Assembly (NCBI GenBank): GCA_035499735.1
Contig: DATJYC010000051.1
Coordinates: 186,001-250,000 of the forward strand
Reading direction: 5' to 3'
From: VBDM01 sp035499735
Lineage (GTDB): Bacteria; Pseudomonadota; Gammaproteobacteria; Burkholderiales; SG8-39
Length of the DNA: 64,000 nucleotides
The notes under the pieces are model-generated. The model searched no databases. It had not been told where the DNA came from and worked only from the letters and a program-made list of their open reading frames with translations. The position numbers and the translations under genes were made by a program. How positions within the stretch are numbered: the first letter of the stretch is position 1; each line of letters opens with the position of its first letter. This document shows positions 1 to 8,570 of this stretch, one piece after another.

Positions 1-716
1 TGACGGCGGCGTTCACAGCGCTCGACGACGACCCGGCGGTGCGCGCGGTGGTGCTCGCCGGCCGCGGCAAGGTGTTCTGCGCCGGAGCGGACCTCAACTG
101 GATGAAGCGCATGGGCGAGATGGACTTCGAGGAGAACCGCAAGGACGCGATGGCTTTCGGCGCGATGCTCTACCGCCTGCACACGATGAAAAAGCCGACG
201 ATCGCGCGCGTGCACGGCGCAGCGTTCGCCGGCGGCATGGGCCTCATCGCAGCGTGCGACATGGCGGCGGCCTCGACGGATACCGAATTCGCCGTCTCCG
301 AGGTCCGGCTGGGGCTCACCCCCGCGACCATCAGTCCGTATGTGATCGCCGCGATGGGCAGGCGCGCCGCAAGCCGGTATTTCCTGACCGCCGAGCGCTT
401 CTCCGCGGCCGAGGCATACCGCATCGGCTTCATCCAGGAGATCGCCCAGCCCGAGAAGCTCGACGCGACCGTGAACGCGATCCTGGGGGAGATCATCCAG
501 GGCGCGCCGGGCGCGCACACCGTGACCAAGGACCTGATACGCGCGGTCGCAGGGCGCCCGCTCGGCTCCGAATTGTTGGCCGACATGGCCGTGCGCATCG
601 CCACGGCGCGCGCTTCCGCGGAGGGGAAGGAAGGCGTGCGCTCCTTCCTCGAGAAGCGCCAGCCCGCCTGGCTCAAGGCGGCGAAGCAGGCGGCGCGGCC
701 GAAAAAGAAGAAGTAG
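1..716 (+). CDS. liuC: Methylglutaconyl-CoA hydratase (enoyl-CoA hydratase family), 5' end cut off
   Basis: This is a crotonase-fold enoyl-CoA hydratase whose first residues lie before the window; the reading frame is open from base 3 and stops with TAG at 714-716. The motif FCAGADLNWM forms the first oxyanion-hole strand and is typical of LiuC/AtuE-type hydratases. It is followed by the GGMGL oxyanion loop and the SEVRLGLTPATISPYV stretch carrying the catalytic glutamate. LiuC hydrates 3-methylglutaconyl-CoA to HMG-CoA in leucine and isovalerate breakdown. The pathway assignment rests mainly on its neighbours: the biotin-carboxylase subunit and HMG-CoA lyase follow directly. The C-terminus ends in a lysine-rich tail. 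Another enoyl-CoA hydratase specificity is possible, but context makes LiuC the best call. Confidence 0.85.
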   Translation, partial: TAAFTALDDDPAVRAVVLAGRGKVFCAGADLNWMKRMGEMDFEENRKDAMAFGAMLYRLHTMKKPTIARVHGAAFAGGMGLIAACDMAAASTDTEFAVSEVRLGLTPATISPYVIAAMGRRAASRYFLTAERFSAAEAYRIGFIQEIAQPEKLDATVNAILGEIIQGAPGAHTVTKDLIRAVAGRPLGSELLADMAVRIATARASAEGKEGVRSFLEKRQPAWLKAAKQAARPKKKK

Positions 717-724
717 GGCGCGCC

Positions 725-2656
725 TTGTTCGACAAGATCTTGATCGCCAACCGCGGCGAGATCGCCTGCCGCATAGCGCGCACCGCCAAGCGCATGGGGA
801 TCGCGACGGTCGCGGTGTACTCGGATGCCGACGTCCATTCGCGCCACGTGGCGCTCGCCGACGAAGCGTTCCGCATCGGCCCGCCTTCAGCGTCGGACAG
901 CTATCTGCGCGCCGACCGCATCGTCGAGGCGGCGAAGCACTCGGCGGCCCAGGCGATCCATCCCGGCTACGGATTCCTCGCGGAGAACGCCGCTTTCGCC
1001 GAGCGCTGCGCGGATTCCGGGGTAACGTTTATCGGCCCGCCGGCGGCGGCCATACGCGCGATGGGCGACAAGTCCGCGGCGAAGTCGGCGATGGAGAAGG
1101 CCGGCGTCCCCACCGTGCCCGGCTACCACGGCGACGATCAGGCGGAGGGCATCCTGCGCTCGGAAGCCGGGCGCATCGGCTATCCCGTGATGATCAAGGC
1201 GTCGGCTGGCGGCGGCGGCAAGGGCATGCGCGCGGTCGCCGTCCCCGGCGAATTCGCCGCCGCTCTTGCCGCCTGCCGGCGGGAGGCGAAAGCTGCGTTC
1301 GGCGACGACCGCGTCCTGCTCGAGAAATACCTCGAGCGGCCCCGGCACATCGAAGTACAGATATTCGCGGATCGCCACGGGGAGTGCATCCATCTGTTCG
1401 AACGCGACTGCTCGGTGCAGCGCCGCCACCAGAAGGTGATCGAGGAGGCACCCGCTCCCGGTGTGTCCGCGGAGCGCCGCCGGGAGATGGGCGGTGCGGC
1501 GGTCGCCGCGGCGCAGGCCGTCGACTATGTCGGGGCCGGGACGGTCGAGTTCATTGTCGACCGGGCCGGAAGGTTCTACTTCATGGAAATGAACACGCGG
1601 CTCCAGGTCGAGCACCCCGTGACGGAGATGATCACGGGGCTCGACCTGGTGGAATGGCAGCTTCGCGTTGCCTCGGGCGAGCCTTTGCCCGCGAAACAGG
1701 GCGACCTGCGCATCGACGGCCACGCGCTCGAGGCGCGCGTCTACGCCGAGGACCCGAGCCGGGATTTCCTGCCCGGCACGGGCAGGATCCGCCATCTATC
1801 CGCGCCGGCCGAGTCGCGCCAAGTGCGCGTCGATTCCGGCGTTCGCGCGGGCGACACGGTCACACCCTACTACGATTCGATGATCGCGAAGCTCATCGTC
1901 CACGATCGCGACCGCGCTCGGGCGGTCGAGCGGCTCGCCGCGGCCCTGGGCGAGTTCGAGGTGGCGGGTCTGGTCACCAACCTGGAGCTTCTGGGGCGCC
2001 TCGCCCGCTGCGGCGCGTTCGTCCGCGCCGAGCTCGACACCGGGCTCATGGAGCGCCATCGCGACGAGCTGCTCGCCCCGCCGGAGCCGCCGAGCAAGGC
2101 GGCGCTCGTGCTCGCGGCTCTGGCCGCGCAGCTCGCGCACGCGGGTGAGCGCCCCTCTCCCTGGAGCGTCGCCGACGGCTGGCGCCTGGGCGCATCCTGC
2201 CCGAGCGTGTTCGTGTTCAGCGACCGTGTCGCCGAGCATCGGGTGGAGATCGACGCCGCCGTCGAAGGGAAGCCGGAAGCGGGCGGTCGGCTGAGCGCGA
2301 AGATCGACGGCGCGCGCCTCGAAGGCCGGGTCATCCGGGCCGGCAAGAGTTTCGACGTCTTCCTTCCGGGGGAGCACCGCACCCTCGAGCTGCACGACCC
2401 GCTCGAGCGGGATTTCGAAGCCGGCTCGCACGGCGGGAGCCTCGCCGCGCCGCTGCCTGGGAAGATCGCGGCGGTGCTCGTCGAGCCTGGGGCGAAAGTC
2501 GAAAAGGGAGCTCCCCTTCTCGTGCTCGAAGCGATGAAAATGGAGCACACCATCGCGGCGCCATCCCGCGGCACCGTTGCGGCGGTGCGCTGCAAGGCCG
2601 GCGACCAGGTCATCGAGGGTGCCGAGCTGGTCGATTTCGAAACGGAGGCGTCATGA
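725..2656 (+). CDS. liuD: Methylcrotonyl-CoA carboxylase, biotin-containing alpha subunit
   Basis: This 643-residue protein has the normal length of MCC alpha subunits. It opens with the biotin-carboxylase N-domain (KILIANRGEIACRIARTAKR), then an ATP-grasp domain with the glycine loop GGGGKGM, ERDCSVQRRHQKVIEEAPAP and EMNTRLQVEHPVTE. It ends in a biotinyl domain with the EAMKMEH motif; the biotinylated lysine is about residue 605. It carboxylates 3-methylcrotonyl-CoA together with the beta subunit LiuB, which must lie upstream of the window. The reading frame is open far upstream inside liuC. I chose TTG at 725, eight bases after the liuC stop, because family proteins begin with this FDKILIANRGE segment. 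The gene ends in an ATGA overlap with liuE. Confidence 0.93.
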   Translation: MFDKILIANRGEIACRIARTAKRMGIATVAVYSDADVHSRHVALADEAFRIGPPSASDSYLRADRIVEAAKHSAAQAIHPGYGFLAENAAFAERCADSGVTFIGPPAAAIRAMGDKSAAKSAMEKAGVPTVPGYHGDDQAEGILRSEAGRIGYPVMIKASAGGGGKGMRAVAVPGEFAAALAACRREAKAAFGDDRVLLEKYLERPRHIEVQIFADRHGECIHLFERDCSVQRRHQKVIEEAPAPGVSAERRREMGGAAVAAAQAVDYVGAGTVEFIVDRAGRFYFMEMNTRLQVEHPVTEMITGLDLVEWQLRVASGEPLPAKQGDLRIDGHALEARVYAEDPSRDFLPGTGRIRHLSAPAESRQVRVDSGVRAGDTVTPYYDSMIAKLIVHDRDRARAVERLAAALGEFEVAGLVTNLELLGRLARCGAFVRAELDTGLMERHRDELLAPPEPPSKAALVLAALAAQLAHAGERPSPWSVADGWRLGASCPSVFVFSDRVAEHRVEIDAAVEGKPEAGGRLSAKIDGARLEGRVIRAGKSFDVFLPGEHRTLELHDPLERDFEAGSHGGSLAAPLPGKIAAVLVEPGAKVEKGAPLLVLEAMKMEHTIAAPSRGTVAAVRCKAGDQVIEGAELVDFETEAS

Positions 2657-3561
2657 GTCTGCCGCGCAAGGTTCGCATCGTCGACGTCGCCCCACGCGAC
2701 GGGCTGCAAAACGAGCCGAAGAGCGTTCCGGCGTCGGTCAAGATCGAGCTGATCGAAAGGCTCCAGGAGGCGGGGCTTCCCGCGGTCGAGGCCACGGCCT
2801 TCGTGTCCCCGAAATGGGTGCCTCAAATGGCCGACCACGCCGAGGTCATGGCCGGGATAAGGAGGCGGCCGGGCGTCGCGTACCCCGTCCTCGTCCCCAA
2901 CATGAAGGGCTTCGAGGCGGCGCGCGACGCCGGCGCAGAGGAGATCGCGGTGTTCGGCGCGGCGACCGAGACGTTCAGCCGGAAGAACATCAACTGCAGC
3001 ATCGCGGAGAGCCTCGAGCGCTTCGCGCCCGTCGTGGAAGCGGCGAAGGCCCAAGGCATGCGCGTGCGCGGCTATATCTCCGTGGTGGCGGGATGTCCCT
3101 ACGAAGGCGAGGTGGCTCCCCGCGCGGTCGCCGATCTGGCGGGCAAGCTCTACCGCATGGGCTGCTACGAGGTCTCTCTCGGCGACACCATCGGCGTGGG
3201 CACGCCGAAGAAGATCCGCGCGGTCATCGAGGCGGTCGCGAAGAAGGTCCCGATGGCGAAGATCGGCGGGCACTATCACGATACCTACGGCCAGGCGCTC
3301 GCGAACATCTACGCTTCGCTCGAGCTGGGAGTGAAGACCTTCGACAGCTCGGTCGCGGGCCTGGGCGGCTGTCCCTACGCCAAGGGGGCGACCGGGAATG
3401 TCGCGACCGAGGACGTGATCTACATGCTCGACGGCCTCGGGATAGACACCGGCGTGAACCTCGAGAAAGTCTTCCGCGCGGGGGAGTTCATCTGCCGCGC
3501 GCTCGGGCGCGAGCCGGCGTCACGCGTGGCGCGTGCCCTCGCCGCTAAGCTGAATTCGTGA
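2653..3561 (+). CDS. liuE: Hydroxymethylglutaryl-CoA lyase
   Basis: This 302-residue TIM-barrel lyase cleaves HMG-CoA to acetoacetate and acetyl-CoA, the last step of leucine catabolism. Visible family marks are APRDGLQNE near the N-terminus (catalytic Arg-Asp and Gln), SLGDTIGVGTP, the metal-binding HYHDTYGQ His-x-His pair, and the active-site cysteine loop GLGGCPYAKGATGN. The start ATG overlaps the liuD stop (ATGA), so the two genes are translationally coupled. The stop overlaps the GTG start of the next small gene in the same way. Confidence 0.95.
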   Translation: MSLPRKVRIVDVAPRDGLQNEPKSVPASVKIELIERLQEAGLPAVEATAFVSPKWVPQMADHAEVMAGIRRRPGVAYPVLVPNMKGFEAARDAGAEEIAVFGAATETFSRKNINCSIAESLERFAPVVEAAKAQGMRVRGYISVVAGCPYEGEVAPRAVADLAGKLYRMGCYEVSLGDTIGVGTPKKIRAVIEAVAKKVPMAKIGGHYHDTYGQALANIYASLELGVKTFDSSVAGLGGCPYAKGATGNVATEDVIYMLDGLGIDTGVNLEKVFRAGEFICRALGREPASRVARALAAKLNS

Positions 3562-3743
3562 CGACAGGGCAATCCGACGAGGCCGCCTCGCCCTGCATCA
3601 ACGTGTGCAGGATGAACCCGGGGACGGGGCTGTGCGAAGGGTGCCTGCGCACGCTCGACGAGATCGCGTCCTGGTCGGCGATGAGCGCGCAGGAGAAGCG
3701 CGCGGTGCTGGCCCGGCTTCCCGGAAGGCGCCCGCAACCTTGA
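3558..3743 (+). CDS. DUF1289 family mini-protein
   Basis: A 61-residue protein with the DUF1289 signature: a CINVC pair, then CEGCLRTLDEIASWSAMSAQE. The four cysteines suggest a small metal-binding or iron-sulfur knuckle, but the family has no established function. It starts with GTG overlapping the liuE stop (GTGA) and ends in TTGA overlapping the next gene. It is therefore locked into the liu operon by two overlapping junctions. The family is widespread in Proteobacteria, often next to unrelated metabolic genes. Confidence 0.85.
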   Translation: MTTGQSDEAASPCINVCRMNPGTGLCEGCLRTLDEIASWSAMSAQEKRAVLARLPGRRPQP

Positions 3744-4651
3744 ACCTCCCCCGGGGCATGCAGGTGCTCGAGCGCGGCTGGCTCTCGGCCAACAACGTCC
3801 TTCTGTTCTCGAAGGGAGCGACGGTGGTCGACTCCGGCTACGGCGCGCATGCGGCCCAGACGGTGGCCCTGATCGAGCATGCGCTCCAGGAAAGGCCTCT
3901 CGAGCACCTCGTCAACACGCATTGCCATTCCGACCATATGGGCGGCAACGCAGCCTTGCAAAGGCGCTTCCGCTGCAGGACGAGCATCCCGGAGGGCGAG
4001 GCCCCGCTCATCGACCGCTGGGACGAGCGTGAGCTGATCCTCTCGGCCGCCGACCAGCGGGCGGAGCGCTTCGGCTATGAGAGCACCTTCCGGGGCGGCG
4101 ACACCCTCCGGATGGGCGACTACGACTGGCGCGTCCTGCCCGCCCCGGGCCACGACCTTCACGCGGTCATGTTCTATTCTCCCGAGACGCGCGTCCTCAT
4201 TTCCGGCGACGCGCTGTGGGAGAACGGCTTCGGCGCGGTGTTCGCCCAGCTCTTCGGCCGCGACACGGCGCTCGCCGAGACACGCGAGACTCTGGAGCGG
4301 ATCGCCGGGCTCGACTGCGACATCGTCATCCCGGGCCACGGCCGGCCGTTCGGCGACGCCGCCGGGGCCCTCGAGCGCGCGTTCTCGCGCCTCAAAGGAT
4401 ACGAGAAGGACACCGGGCGGCTCGCCCGGCACGTCGTCAAGGTACTGTTCACCTTCGCCATGCTCGAGAAACGCTCGATGCCGCTCGCCGAAGTCCCCGC
4501 TTACCTCGGGCGCATCGCCATCCTCGCGGAGATCAACCGCACACATCTGAAGATGACGCCCGCCGCGATCGCCGAGTGGCTGGTCGCCGACCTGGAGCGC
4601 GCGGGAGCGCTGGAAAGGCGTGGCGGTCAGCTGAGGGCGAAAGGCCCTTGA
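3740..4651 (+). CDS. Metallo-beta-lactamase-fold hydrolase
   Basis: A 303-residue MBL-fold protein. The metal-ligand motif THCHSDHMGG (HxHxDH) is intact, followed by further ligands in APGHDLHAV (His), SGDALW (Asp) and PGHGRPF (His). A C-terminal helical segment of about 80 residues (KGYEKDTGRLARHVVKVL onward) resembles the winged-helix tail of glyoxalase-II-like hydrolases. Substrate is unknown; such proteins are often thioesterases or lactonases, and an acyl-CoA or acyl-thioester role would fit the liu operon, but that is inference. I chose TTG at 3740, overlapping the DUF1289 stop, because the protein then starts NLPRGMQVLERGWLS; ATG at 3758 is an alternative. Confidence 0.8.
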   Translation: MNLPRGMQVLERGWLSANNVLLFSKGATVVDSGYGAHAAQTVALIEHALQERPLEHLVNTHCHSDHMGGNAALQRRFRCRTSIPEGEAPLIDRWDERELILSAADQRAERFGYESTFRGGDTLRMGDYDWRVLPAPGHDLHAVMFYSPETRVLISGDALWENGFGAVFAQLFGRDTALAETRETLERIAGLDCDIVIPGHGRPFGDAAGALERAFSRLKGYEKDTGRLARHVVKVLFTFAMLEKRSMPLAEVPAYLGRIAILAEINRTHLKMTPAAIAEWLVADLERAGALERRGGQLRAKGP

Positions 4652-5225
4652 ATCGGTCTCCTGCGCCAGAGCATCGCGAGCACCGCGAGGCAGCTCAGCG
4701 CGGCAAGCAGGTGTTTGAGGGTGTGGCCGCTCAGCACATGACGGGTCAGCTCGAAGATGCCGCTGTCGTAGAGCTCCGAGATCTTTGCGAGGCCGTAGAC
4801 TCCGACCGCCACGAGGAGCTCCCGCTGCCGCGTATAGGGCGCGCGATAAAGGATCATCACGGCGGGATCGGCAACCTGTCCCAGACCAGGCTCCGGTTGT
4901 CGGGGTTCACATGGTAGTAGCCGGAGCCGACGCTGATGACCGACACGCCCATCCAGAACGTGAGCCAGGCGGCTCGATGGCTAGGCGGCCGCCGCGCCAC
5001 GAACGCGACGCCCGCGATACCGACGAGCAGGAACGCGATGTTCGAAGTCACGTTGAGGAAGTTCGGAATTCCGAGGAAGCCTCTTTGATCGGCGAACCGA
5101 TGGTAGTCGGGGTCTTGGCCGGGCGGGCTCAGAAAAACCATGAGAACCAGCGATACGACAGCCACGAGGAGCAGCGCTACGTGACGCCAATGGTGGGAGC
5201 GCGTCGCAGGAGCCTCTATCTCCAT
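4627..5225 (-). pseudogene. Broken multi-pass membrane protein, ceramidase-like, with internal deletion and frame change
   Basis: Two reading frames on the minus strand carry complementary halves of one membrane protein. The N-terminal half (5225 down to 4857) has two hydrophobic segments, the conserved-looking GSGYYHVNPDN and LVWDRLP, then stops after IPP. The C-terminal half (4860 down to 4627) begins MMILYRAPYT in another frame and carries SGHTLKHLLAAL. In related ceramidase-like proteins, as I recall them, these halves are separated by roughly 60-80 residues holding more membrane helices. Those are absent here, so the gene seems to have lost about 200 bp and its frame. An assembly error is the alternative. 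The 3' end overlaps the convergent hydrolase gene. The ATG at 5225 lies 4 bases past the stop of the gene before it. Confidence 0.65.
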
Positions 5226-5229
5226 GCCG

Positions 5230-5762
5230 TCAGCGCGAGGCGTCTCGGCTTCGCGCAACGCATTCGATATAGCCGCGCACAAAATCGTCACGCATCGCGA
5301 CGAACTCGCCGTAAGTCTGGAACGCGCGGTTTTCCGGCTCCTGGTTCATGAAGAATATGGTCACGATGACCGCGTCCTCATCGGAGAGGATCTGGGTGAT
5401 CCCGAGCGTGCTGCCGCCCAATTCCTTCTTCGTGAGCATTTGCCCCGCGAAGCCGCGATGGGAGAACTCGCCGAGCACCGCGTTGGCGTCGGCGCTTGCC
5501 AGCGCGCTGAAATATCCGGTCACGACCCGCTTGTCCTGCTCGTATCGTGCAGGATCGGACCGCTCCGCCTTCAGGTTCGCGAACAAGTAGGTCCTCGGTA
5601 GCCGTCCAGCACGGAAACCCTCTCGGTCTTGGCGTCGAGCCCGACCTCGCGCCAGGGCGCGGCGCCCGCCGGTCGCCGGTCGAGTGCCACCCCGCGAACC
5701 CCGCCGGCGAACCCGTCGCAATGTACGTAGGGCTGCAGCGTACCGTCCTCCGTGGATTCCAT
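5230..5762 (-). pseudogene. Hypothetical protein, frameshifted and joined in frame to the preceding methyltransferase
   Basis: From an in-frame ATG at 5762 the methyltransferase frame continues as a different-looking protein (LQPYVHCDGFAGGVRG ... RVSVLDGY) until a stop at 5571. The neighbouring frame takes over near 5595-5605 as TYLFANLKAERSDPARYEQD and runs to 5230. The two parts read sensibly as one protein of about 175 residues if one base were restored at the junction. The protein has a predicted alpha+beta NTF2-like flavour (VVTGYFSALASADANAVLGE), but I do not recognise a family or function. No own start with signal peptide is visible. It sits between the methyltransferase and the broken ceramidase-like gene. 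Confidence 0.55.
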
Positions 5763-6620
5763 CGACGACCCGCGGAGGGCACGCCACGTTCCGTCTTCTC
5801 CGCGTGTGCGCTTCACCACTCCGGCCGACCTGTCCCGCTCGACGCGACCCTCCAGCTTGACCGGTTCCGGACCGCCGACACCGGCCGGAAGCGTCAACCG
5901 CAGGTCCTCGCCCAGGATCTTTCCGTCGGTCAGCGGGACGGGCTGGCCGTCCTCCCCGGACAGGGATCCCGACAAGAACTGGTAGCGCTGCCTGAGCGAA
6001 AGCCGGAGCCGGTGCGTCTGCCCGTCGATCGTCAGCTCCAGCCTCCACTTTCCCGCGACCTTCGCGGGAACAGTCCACATGAATACCTGGCTCTCCTTGC
6101 GCGCTCCGACCTTCTTGTCCGGAGCCGGGATCGTCGCCTCGGCGTCCGGGCGCCAGTCGCCCATGCCGTAGTCGTGGGACACCACGCGTGACCCTGGCCT
6201 GAGCTCGGCGAGGATCTTCGGCCGCAGCGCGAGGTTCACGTCCGGCAAGAGGTACAAGGTGAGGACGTTCGCCTTGCGAAAATCCGTCTTGAACAGGTCC
6301 TGCTGCAGGAACTTGACCCGGTCGGCGACGCCGGCCTCGACCGCTCTTTCATTCGAGAGCTTCACCAGCCGCGGATCGATCTCGACGCCGAAGCCCCGGG
6401 CGCCGTACTTGCTGGCCGCCTCTATCATGATGCGCCCGTCGCCCGAGCCGAGATCGATCACCGTTTCACCGGGCTTCAGCTTGGCCATGTCGAGCATGCG
6501 ATCGACGACGACCTGGGGCGTCGGAACGTACGGCGTGTCGAGGTCTTTCAGCGCGTCCTGTGCCGCGGCTCCGCCGGAAGCGAGCGCGACAGTGAGCCAC
6601 AGCGATGCATGCTTTCTCAA
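5571..6620 (-). CDS. Exported SAM-dependent methyltransferase; frame runs on into the next, damaged gene
   Basis: The protein begins with a short signal peptide (RKHASLWLTVALASGGAAAQ) and contains a class I methyltransferase core: TPQVVVDRML, SAM-binding DLGSGDGRI, the acidic GVEIDPRL, LYLLPDVNL and VSHDYGMGDW. After about 160 residues a beta-rich tail follows, ending near GTWRALRG, where I expect relatives to stop. Here there is no stop and the frame continues 60 residues into another protein. The start is TTG at 6620: it overlaps the racemase stop (TTGA) and has a strong AAGGAGG ribosome-binding site just before it. A periplasmic methyltransferase is unusual but this family does occur in Betaproteobacteria. 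Methyl acceptor is unknown. Confidence 0.7.
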   Translation of the reverse strand: MRKHASLWLTVALASGGAAAQDALKDLDTPYVPTPQVVVDRMLDMAKLKPGETVIDLGSGDGRIMIEAASKYGARGFGVEIDPRLVKLSNERAVEAGVADRVKFLQQDLFKTDFRKANVLTLYLLPDVNLALRPKILAELRPGSRVVSHDYGMGDWRPDAEATIPAPDKKVGARKESQVFMWTVPAKVAGKWRLELTIDGQTHRLRLSLRQRYQFLSGSLSGEDGQPVPLTDGKILGEDLRLTLPAGVGGPEPVKLEGRVERDRSAGVVKRTRGEDGTWRALRGSSMESTEDGTLQPYVHCDGFAGGVRGVALDRRPAGAAPWREVGLDAKTERVSVLDGYRGPTCSRT

Positions 6621-7780
6621 ATCACCCCCTCCTTGCGCATCGCCGCAATGTCCTTCTCGCCGTACCCGGCTTCGCGCAGGATCTCGTCGGTATGCTGGCC
6701 CGCGGCGGGCGCCCCGCGCTCGATCGCAAAGGCGAACTCGCTGAACTTGAGCGGAAGCGCGAGCTGGATGAAATCGCCTTCTTCGACGATCATCCCACGC
6801 GCGCGCAACTGCTCGTTGCCGAGCGCCTCGTCGATCGCGAGGACCGGGGTAACGCAGCAATCCGCGGCGGCTAAGAAGCCGGTCCACTCCTTCTGCGTGC
6901 GCGAGGCGAAGATCTCCGCGAGCCGCGCTTTCACCGGTGCGGCGTCGGTGCCGTAGACGATATGCCTGTCCTTCAGCTCCGGGCAGCCGAGACTGTCGCA
7001 AAGGGCCGCCCAGAACTTGCGCTCGAGCGCGCCCACGGCCATGAAGCGCCCGTCCTTCGTGCGGTAGAGGTTGTAGCACGGGAGGCCTCCGTCTAGCATG
7101 CCCGTGCCTCGCGCGGGCATCTTTCCCTGCTCGAGGTATCCCAGCAGCGGGAAGACCGCGTGCGCGAGCGCGGCGTCGGTCATCGAGACGTCGACGTAGC
7201 GGCCGCGGCCCGAGGTCCTCGCGTCGAGTAGCGCCGCGAGAATTCCCATGGCGGGAACCAGCGCTCCGCCGAGGAGATCCGCGATCTGGAAATTGGGCAC
7301 CACGGGCGCTTCCGCGGTTCCGATCTGGTCGCCGACGCCGGCGTAGCCGACGTAGTTGATGTCGTGCCCGGCGCGCCCGGCGTACGGCCCCCCCTGCCCG
7401 TAGCCCGTGATCGAGCAGTAGACGATGCGCGCGTTGACCGCCGACACCGCGTCGTAGGCGACGCCGAGCTTCGCCGTCACCCCGGGCCGGAATCCCTCGA
7501 CCACGACGTCGGCGCGCTGCGCGAGCCGCAGGAAGGCGTCGCGCCCGCGGGGCTGCTTCAGGTCGAGCCGCATGGCGCGCTTGTTGCGATTGAGGAGGCG
7601 GAAGGAATCCGACACGCCGCCGCGCATTCGGCCCATCGCGCGGGAGTAGTCGCCCGCCTCCGTATCCTCGATCTTGACGACGTCGGCGCCCATGTCGGCG
7701 AGGTGCAGCGTCGCCATCGCGCCGGGGAGCAGGCGGGTCAGGTCGAGAACGCGGACGCCGTCAAGGGGCTTGGCGCGCAC
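6617..7780 (-). CDS. CaiB/BaiF family protein, alpha-methylacyl-CoA racemase-like
   Basis: A 387-residue class III CoA-transferase-fold protein. It shows the N-terminal VLDLTRLLPG, GADVVKIED and NRNKRAMRLDLK motifs and the catalytic-region AGHDINYVGYAG. The DGRFMAVGALERKFW segment looks most like alpha-methylacyl-CoA racemases (AMACR/MCR), which invert the 2-methyl centre of branched acyl-CoAs so that beta-oxidation can proceed. Formyl-CoA or carnitine CoA-transferase activity is the alternative because the fold is shared. It starts with GTG one base after the hydrolase gene and is coupled to the methyltransferase downstream. Two CoA ligases in the same operon would supply the CoA thioester. 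Confidence 0.82.
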   Translation of the reverse strand: MRAKPLDGVRVLDLTRLLPGAMATLHLADMGADVVKIEDTEAGDYSRAMGRMRGGVSDSFRLLNRNKRAMRLDLKQPRGRDAFLRLAQRADVVVEGFRPGVTAKLGVAYDAVSAVNARIVYCSITGYGQGGPYAGRAGHDINYVGYAGVGDQIGTAEAPVVPNFQIADLLGGALVPAMGILAALLDARTSGRGRYVDVSMTDAALAHAVFPLLGYLEQGKMPARGTGMLDGGLPCYNLYRTKDGRFMAVGALERKFWAALCDSLGCPELKDRHIVYGTDAAPVKARLAEIFASRTQKEWTGFLAAADCCVTPVLAIDEALGNEQLRARGMIVEEGDFIQLALPLKFSEFAFAIERGAPAAGQHTDEILREAGYGEKDIAAMRKEGVI

Positions 7781-7781
7781 G

Positions 7782-8570
7782 CTAGTCGATCGCCTTGGGG
7801 AAGGGCCGGCCGAGCATCCAGTTCTTCATCGCCTGCACGGTTTCCCGCTCCCGGCCGAAATAGCCGTGCGCGGCGAAAGGCTCGCACGGGTCCGACTCCG
7901 CGGGCTTGCCGCCGCTCACGCTGACGAGAGGGAAGGTCCGGCCGAGGCTCGCCGCGTCCCGGTAAGGGCACGACCGGCAGGCGTCGTACACGTGATGGAC
8001 GAAGAGGAGCGGCGCCTTGATGTCGCCGAAGCCGAAGCCCGACAAGCCTATGCCCCCGCGGCCGCCGTAGAACACCGTGGAGGTGAGGATCACCCCGTCG
8101 ACGTCCGCCCCCAGCGAGCGCCCGACGTAGGCCGCGGACAGGGTGCCGCGGCTCGTGCCGATGAGGAAGACCTTCGCCCGCGGGAATCGACTTCGCAGAT
8201 CCTTGACGACCGCGGCGACGTCCTCTACGTGGGCGCGTCCCATGCGGAAGCCGTCGTCCATGCCCGCGCGCTGCTGATCCGAGGGCGAGTCTACGATGGC
8301 CACCGCGACCTCGTTGTCGCGGAGCATCCCCCTGGTGCGGACGAGAAAGTTGCTTCTCTGGGACAGCATCACCGTCCTCCCCTCAGTTCGCAGCTTCAGC
8401 AACCCTTCACCCCCTGGAAACAGGACGGCGACCGCAGCCGGCGGGGGTGAGTTGTGCATCAGGAGATACGACTGGGTTTCTCCCTTCCTTCCCTGAACCG
8501 TGACCACCTCCTCCGCGACGGCCGAGAAGCTCGCCGCGAGGGCGATCGCAACGCAGATCCACCTAGCCAT
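7782..8570 (-). CDS. Exported alpha/beta-hydrolase-like protein
   Basis: A 262-residue protein with a Sec signal peptide (ARWICVAIALAASFSAVAEE). The nucleophile elbow is GTSRG, which places the catalytic serine in a beta-strand/helix turn typical of alpha/beta hydrolases. FVHHVYDAC and the late AAHGYFGRE segment may hold the acid and histidine. Cysteine pairs (CRSCPY) suggest a periplasmic disulfide. It overlaps the CoA ligase upstream by 8 bases and is followed one base later by the racemase-like gene. A periplasmic esterase that releases the acid later activated to CoA would fit the operon, but the substrate is unknown. Confidence 0.75.
   Translation of the reverse strand: MARWICVAIALAASFSAVAEEVVTVQGRKGETQSYLLMHNSPPPAAVAVLFPGGEGLLKLRTEGRTVMLSQRSNFLVRTRGMLRDNEVAVAIVDSPSDQQRAGMDDGFRMGRAHVEDVAAVVKDLRSRFPRAKVFLIGTSRGTLSAAYVGRSLGADVDGVILTSTVFYGGRGGIGLSGFGFGDIKAPLLFVHHVYDACRSCPYRDAASLGRTFPLVSVSGGKPAESDPCEPFAAHGYFGRERETVQAMKNWMLGRPFPKAID

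Noticed and set aside
254..724. Upstream extension of the liuD frame inside liuC
   Set aside because: The extra residues are liuC read out of frame; the protein family starts at the TTG at 725.
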